From an uncultured Alphaproteobacteria bacterium (lineage in GTDB: Bacteria; Pseudomonadota; Alphaproteobacteria; Rhizobiales; Aestuariivirgaceae), in NCBI GenBank assembly GCA_937868035.1, contig CALMLK010000168.1, forward strand, positions 1 through 17,075: 17,075 bases of DNA, read 5' to 3'. The first letter of the stretch is position 1. The number at the start of each line of letters is the position of its first letter. Positions 14,385-17,075 of the stretch are shown one piece after another. The notes under the pieces were generated by a model, which was given only the letters and a program-made list of their open reading frames with translations, was not told the origin of the DNA and made no database searches. The position numbers were made by a program, and so were the translations under genes.

Positions 14385-16077
14385 CTGGTTCTTCCGGTGT
14401 GAAGGTGGGGAGAGGTTGCGGTTCCCTGACGCTCGTGATCTCGGCGCCGGGGAAGGTCTTGAGGATCGCCTGCACGGCGGGGTGTTCGCGCGCTTCCTGA
14501 AGCGCCACGGCCTCGGCCGACTTGCGCTGTTTGAGGATCGGGTCGGCGCCACCTTCGCGCGCCACGGTGACGAGGGTGCGGCGGCCAGTCCAGGCTTCGA
14601 GCTTGCGCATCAGTTCATTGGCGAGGCCCGCTGGGGCATCGCGTTCGAGGGCAAATTCGATGCGGCCCTCGCTCACCGAGATGGGGCGGACGTGACGTTC
14701 CAGTTCGGTCTTCAACTTCACGTCGCGGCGCTCGCCCACGTATTTCACAAGGCCTGCGAAATCGGCGAAGGCCACGGGCTCGCGCGGCGATGATGGCGGC
14801 GGGGCTTGCGGTGCGGGCGCCACTGCAGCCGCAAGGCCTGCGCCATTTCCGGCGGCGGAGGCGGAGGCGCCATTGCCCTCGCCCCGCAGCGGCAGCGGCT
14901 TGACGTTGGAGGCGGGTGCCGCCCCTGATTTTGCGATGCGCGCCAGTTCATCGGCGGGCGGCATCTCGACGGCATGGGCGAGGCGGATCAGCACCATCTC
15001 GGCGGATTGCATGGGATTGGCGGCGGTTGCCGTTTCCTGGATGCCCTTCAGAAGCATCTGCCAGGCGCGCGAGAGCATGGGCACGGCGAGTTTCCCGGCG
15101 AAGGCGAGGCCGCGGGTTTTCTCGGCCTCGGTGCGCGCGCCGTCCATCAGGGCGCTGTCCTTCACCAGGCGCAGGCGCGTGACCCAGTGCACGAAGTCGG
15201 CCATGTCGGTGAGGATGGTTTCGGGGTCGCCGCCGCCTTCGAATTGTTGCGCCAGTTCGGCAAGGGCGCGGGCCGGATCGCCGCCCATCACCGCATCGAA
15301 GAGTTCGATCACGCGGCTGCGATCGATCAGGCCCAGCATGTTGCCCACGTCGTCGGCCTTCACCGTGCCGTCGCCATAGGCGATGGCCTGGTCGAGCAGC
15401 GAGAGGCCGTCGCGCACCGAGCCTTCGGCGGCGCGCGCGATCATGCGCAGTGCCTCCTCCTCCACCTCGGCGTTTTCCAGTTTGGCGATGCGGCCGTAGT
15501 GCTGCATCAGCAGCGTGGCGTCGAGGCGCTTCAGGTCGAAGCGCTGGCAGCGCGAGAGAATGGTGACGGGAACCTTGCGGATTTCGGTCGTCGCGAAGAT
15601 GAACTTCACGTGCGGCGGCGGTTCTTCCAGCGTCTTCAGGAGCGCGTTGAAGGCGCTCTTGGAGAGCATGTGCACTTCGTCGATGATGTAGACCTTCATG
15701 CGCGCCTGGACGGGGGCATAGCGCACCGAGTCGATGATCTCGCGCATGTTGTCGACGCCGGTGTTGGAGGCGGCGTCCATCTCGATCACGTCCATGTGGC
15801 GCGACTCGAGGATGGCCTCGCATTGCGGCGTCATCTCCGGCATGTCGATTGCGGGGCCGGGCGGATAGTTCAGCGCCCGCGCGATCAGCCGCGCCGTGGT
15901 GGTCTTGCCGACGCCCCGCACGCCGGTGAGCATGTAGGCCTGGGCCACGCGGCCGGTGGCGAAGGCATTGGTGAGGGTGCGCACCAGCGCCTCCTGCCCG
16001 ATCAGGGCGGAGAAATCCGTGGGGCGGTACTTGCGCGCCAGCACACGGTAGGCGGGCATGGGAGAAGGAGAAGCCAT
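14368..16077 (-). CDS. dnaX: DNA polymerase III subunit gamma/tau
   Basis: 569 residues from the ATG at 16077 (MASPSPMPAYRVLARKYRP); an ATG six codons in (16059) is also possible, and neither has a good Shine-Dalgarno sequence. AAA+ clamp-loader core: Walker A GVRGVGKTT (52-60), Walker B VYIIDEVH (129-136), sensor 1 around FATTE (161-165), and the SRC motif (175-177) with the arginine finger. The zinc-module region (about 71-95) has one cysteine only (C86), against four in the classical protein. After the collar, an Ala/Pro-rich linker and a tau-type C-terminal domain (about 440-569) follow. Loads the sliding clamp in the replisome. First gene of the dnaX-ybaB-recR unit, downstream of the SRP RNA. 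Confidence 0.97.
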   Translation of the reverse strand: MASPSPMPAYRVLARKYRPTDFSALIGQEALVRTLTNAFATGRVAQAYMLTGVRGVGKTTTARLIARALNYPPGPAIDMPEMTPQCEAILESRHMDVIEMDAASNTGVDNMREIIDSVRYAPVQARMKVYIIDEVHMLSKSAFNALLKTLEEPPPHVKFIFATTEIRKVPVTILSRCQRFDLKRLDATLLMQHYGRIAKLENAEVEEEALRMIARAAEGSVRDGLSLLDQAIAYGDGTVKADDVGNMLGLIDRSRVIELFDAVMGGDPARALAELAQQFEGGGDPETILTDMADFVHWVTRLRLVKDSALMDGARTEAEKTRGLAFAGKLAVPMLSRAWQMLLKGIQETATAANPMQSAEMVLIRLAHAVEMPPADELARIAKSGAAPASNVKPLPLRGEGNGASASAAGNGAGLAAAVAPAPQAPPPSSPREPVAFADFAGLVKYVGERRDVKLKTELERHVRPISVSEGRIEFALERDAPAGLANELMRKLEAWTGRRTLVTVAREGGADPILKQRKSAEAVALQEAREHPAVQAILKTFPGAEITSVREPQPLPTFTPEEPDEESR

Positions 16078-16178
16078 CGGGAGAGGATTTAGGGATTTTC
16101 GCCGCCGGATGAAAGCGCAGAAGCGCCGCGCTCCCCCATCTTGCCGTGGAGAACAAGGCCAGTCCGCATCCCCCTTCA

Positions 16179-16199
16179 CCCTCCCCCTTGTGGGGAGGG
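16179..16199. repeat. GC-rich palindrome, CCCTCCCC-N5-GGGGAGGG
   Basis: Perfect 8-bp arms CCCTCCCC (16179-16186) and GGGGAGGG (16192-16199). From memory, sequences of this form are widespread intergenic repeats in rhizobial and related genomes; dispersion in this genome cannot be judged here. Confidence 0.7.
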
Positions 16200-16217
16200 A
16201 AAAGAGGGAGCGAAACA

Positions 16218-16277
16218 CTCTCAAATCTCGGGAAAAGTGGAAGGCTGGACGGCAACCCGTCAAAAGCTTGTTGGGGT
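16218..16277 (-). repeat. duplicated, degenerate copy of the SRP RNA 3' end
   Basis: Matches 16461-16520 at 56 of 60 positions without gaps, exactly 243 bp away. The four differences fall in two pairs: two convert GAGAG into AAAAG, which breaks the terminator stem, and two alter the CTCG segment needed for the SRP stem. Similarity ends after GTTGGGG; the apical loop and 5' half are absent. A non-functional fragment. Confidence 0.93.
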
Positions 16278-16294
16278 GAGGCGGGCGCTCCACG

Positions 16295-16317
16295 CGAAGG
16301 TCCAGTGGACCTTCGCC
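16295..16317. repeat. palindrome 1 of the cluster (centre CCAGTGG)
   Basis: GCGAAGGTCCA (16295-16305), one base, TGGACCTTCGC (16307-16317): perfect 11-bp arms around a single G. Shares the seven-base centre with palindrome 4. Confidence 0.9.
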
Positions 16318-16329
16318 GCCCGCCGAACG

Positions 16330-16361
16330 CGCGGGAGCTGCCGGAGGCAGCGGGTCCCGCG
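16330..16361. repeat. palindrome 2 of the cluster
   Basis: Outer arms CGCGGGA (16330-16336) / TCCCGCG (16355-16361); inner arms GCTGCC (16337-16342) / GGCAGC (16346-16351) with loop GGA. A three-base bulge lies on one side, making a 32-base hairpin. Confidence 0.88.
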
Positions 16362-16377
16362 CCGGGGCGAAAAGCGA

Positions 16378-16392
16378 CGGACCGCAGGTCCG
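16378..16392. repeat. palindrome 3 of the cluster
   Basis: CGGACC (16378-16383), GCA, GGTCCG (16387-16392): perfect 6-bp arms with a three-base loop. Confidence 0.85.
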
Positions 16393-16393
16393 G

Positions 16394-16418
16394 CACATCA
16401 TGCCAGTGGCATGATGTG
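16394..16418. repeat. palindrome 4 of the cluster (centre CCAGTGG)
   Basis: CACATCATGCCA (16394-16405), one base, TGGCATGATGTG (16407-16418): perfect 12-bp arms. Its centre (16406) is exactly 100 bp from that of palindrome 1 (16306), and the central seven bases are identical. Confidence 0.9.
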
Positions 16419-16460
16419 AGCTTTGAACGCCTGAGCGCAAGCGAAGGCCGGGGCGGATAA

Positions 16461-16482
16461 ACTCTCAAATCTCGGGGAGAGT
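16461..16482 (-). terminator. terminator-like hairpin after the SRP RNA
   Basis: On the minus strand ACTCTC (16482-16477) and GAGAGT (16466-16461) form a 6-bp stem with a ten-base loop, followed by TTATCC. The T-run is short, so termination may be partial and some transcription could continue to dnaX. Confidence 0.5.
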
Positions 16483-16520
16483 GGAAGGCTGGACGGCAAC
16501 CCGTCAAAATCTCGTTGGGG
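16461..16520 (-). repeat. parent copy of the 60-bp direct repeat (SRP RNA 3' end plus terminator)
   Basis: Covers the last 38 bases of the SRP RNA and its terminator hairpin. Same orientation as the copy at 16218-16277. Recombination between the two would delete 243 bp including all four palindromes. Confidence 0.93.
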
Positions 16521-16578
16521 CTGCTACCTTCCGGTCCTGACCCGGTTGGCGAGCACGACGCCTGCCACCAACCTTCCG
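16483..16578 (-). ncRNA. ffs: signal recognition particle RNA, small bacterial type (4.5S-like)
   Basis: The minus strand contains the universal apical hairpin: GGGTCAGG, then CCGGAAGG with the GGAA tetraloop (16532-16529), then AGCAGCCC. The flanks fold into one long helix: CTCG pairs with CGAG, CGTC with GACG, GGCA with TGCC, and the terminal GGAAGG (16577-16572) with CCTTCC (16488-16483). Length is about 96 bases. The RNA binds Ffh and directs nascent membrane proteins to FtsY and the translocon. Its place just upstream of dnaX-ybaB-recR is a recurring bacterial arrangement. Ends are inferred from pairing. Its last part is duplicated at 16218-16277. Confidence 0.9.
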
Positions 16579-16584
16579 GGGCCG

Positions 16585-16613
16585 CATATGGGGGAAGGAG
16601 GCGGAAAAGGCAA
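16585..16613 (-). promoter_or_regulatory. probable promoter of the SRP RNA
   Basis: On the minus strand TTGCCT (16613-16608), a 17-bp spacer, and CATATG (16590-16585). The predicted start, about seven bases later, coincides with the 5' end of the SRP RNA helix. Both hexamers match only moderately, but spacing and position agree. It sits between the stop of the restriction enzyme gene (16624) and the RNA. Confidence 0.55.
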
Positions 16614-16623
16614 GTGGGGCGGG

Positions 16624-17075
16624 TTACAGCGGCATCTCAATGGTCTTCATGATCCGGTCGGTCTCGGACAAAATCTTGATGATCTTCTGGTAGTGCTTGA
16701 TGTCGTCGAAGGACAGCTCCCGGCCCTTGCGGTCTTTCAGCCATTTCTGGGCGGGCTGGTAGCCGCCGATGTAGAAGTTCCAGGCAATCGCCGGCACACC
16801 ATCGAAGCCCTGCCCTTCATTGATAGACACGCGGCCCCCCTCAAACTTCACCTTGCCGACAACACTGTCGCCCTGCCCTGTGAACTTGTAGGGCGTGGCG
16901 CCAATCGCGGCATCTTCCATCAGATGCAGCCTGCGCAGTTCCGTGCCCTTGGCTGACACATCCCAGAACACATCTGGCGATGCCGGATAGGGCACGCGGG
17001 GAAAATCAATCTTGAGAAATTCCATGTAGGTCTCGCGGTAGGCCGGGCAGTGCAGCACACCATAGATGTAGTCGA
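16624..17075 (-). CDS. type ISP restriction-modification enzyme, C-terminal fragment (runs out of window)
   Basis: The frame is open to the window edge; about 150 C-terminal residues are visible. The segment DYIYGVLHCPAYRETYMEFL, then KIDFPRVPYP, ELRRLHLME, and near the end WNFYIGGYQPAQKWLKDRKG and LSFDDIKHYQKI are characteristic of the C-terminal specificity region of type ISP enzymes (LlaBIII-like single polypeptides with nuclease, helicase, methyltransferase and target-recognition parts). The catalytic domains lie outside the window, so completeness cannot be judged. A role in defence against foreign DNA is expected from the family. It ends 46 bases before the SRP RNA and may mark the edge of a mobile or defence island. 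Base composition looks somewhat less GC-rich than its neighbours by eye. Confidence 0.88.
   Translation of the reverse strand, partial: DYIYGVLHCPAYRETYMEFLKIDFPRVPYPASPDVFWDVSAKGTELRRLHLMEDAAIGATPYKFTGQGDSVVGKVKFEGGRVSINEGQGFDGVPAIAWNFYIGGYQPAQKWLKDRKGRELSFDDIKHYQKIIKILSETDRIMKTIEMPL

Larger units (their letters stand above)
16078..16460. other. repeat- and palindrome-rich leader between SRP RNA and dnaX
   Basis: 383 bp without a credible gene. It holds a GC-rich hairpin (16179-16199), a 60-bp copy of the SRP RNA 3' end (16218-16277), four palindromes (16295-16418), and unassigned sequence next to dnaX. On the minus strand it is open in the dnaX frame for 121 codons, but that reading is rich in Pro, Arg and Gly, has no ribosome site, and is not like DnaX. 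No clear dnaX promoter seen. Confidence 0.7.

Noticed and set aside
14974..16092. 372-codon open frame on the plus strand
   Set aside because: Antisense to dnaX, with a His/Gly/Val/Asp-rich product of the usual antisense type. No ribosome site or domain.
16295..16418. CRISPR array
   Set aside because: The repeated elements are palindromes with different arms, not identical repeats with regular spacers, and there are no cas genes.
14948..16507. 519-codon minus-strand frame overlapping dnaX
   Set aside because: Alternative frame of dnaX and the repeat region; Arg/His-rich low-complexity product. The dnaX frame carries all motifs.

Overview
The window looks like a chromosomal segment of a GC-rich alphaproteobacterium, probably of the Hyphomicrobiales (rhizobial) type. 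The evidence is the conserved block SRP RNA - dnaX - ybaB - recR, a DnaX with a cysteine-poor zinc region, a symporter-type hybrid kinase with a NarL-family regulator, a TadG-like protein, and strong GC bias at third codon positions. This placement is inferred from gene content only.

Layout. Positions 1-279 hold the 3' end of a marC-type gene, which converges on and overlaps a five-helix membrane protein (269-991, minus). A 403-bp gap with a strong minus-strand terminator follows. Next is a class I/II aminotransferase (1395-2588, minus), and just upstream of it mscL (2659-3072, minus) with its own terminator. mscL diverges from a 1185-residue sodium/solute-symporter-fold hybrid histidine kinase (3250-6807, plus). 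The kinase converges on a NarL/LuxR response regulator (6841-7527, minus); they are probably a CrbS/CrbR (MxtR/ErdR)-like pair. The regulator is divergent from prolyl iminopeptidase (7560-8549, plus). Positions 8550-9081 form a structured 532-bp gap with a possible 41-codon ORF and two plus-strand terminators. A SAM methyltransferase (9082-9915, minus) is divergent from a long HxlR-type regulator (10085-10768, plus). Then come rmuC (10849-12012, plus), a TadG-like von Willebrand A protein (12067-13320, minus), and the recombination/replication group recR, ybaB and dnaX (13451-16077, minus).

The most unusual part is 16078-16620. A complete small SRP RNA gene (about 16483-16578, minus) has a recognisable promoter and a hairpin at its end. 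Its last 60 bp, including the terminator, are duplicated at 16218-16277 (56 of 60 identical, no gaps). Between the two copies lies a dense set of perfect or near-perfect palindromes, two of which share the centre CCAGTGG exactly 100 bp apart. The window ends inside a gene for the C-terminal part of a type ISP restriction-modification enzyme, right next to the SRP RNA promoter.

How the genes work together. dnaX-ybaB-recR is a replication/repair unit with tight or overlapping junctions; rmuC is also recombination-related but separately transcribed. The kinase and response regulator probably form one signalling system, perhaps for carboxylate or acetate metabolism. The methyltransferase and HxlR regulator look like a divergent regulator-target pair. 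No complete new multi-gene system is evident. The best leads are the SRP-RNA-derived repeat with its palindrome cluster, and the small structured locus after the iminopeptidase gene.
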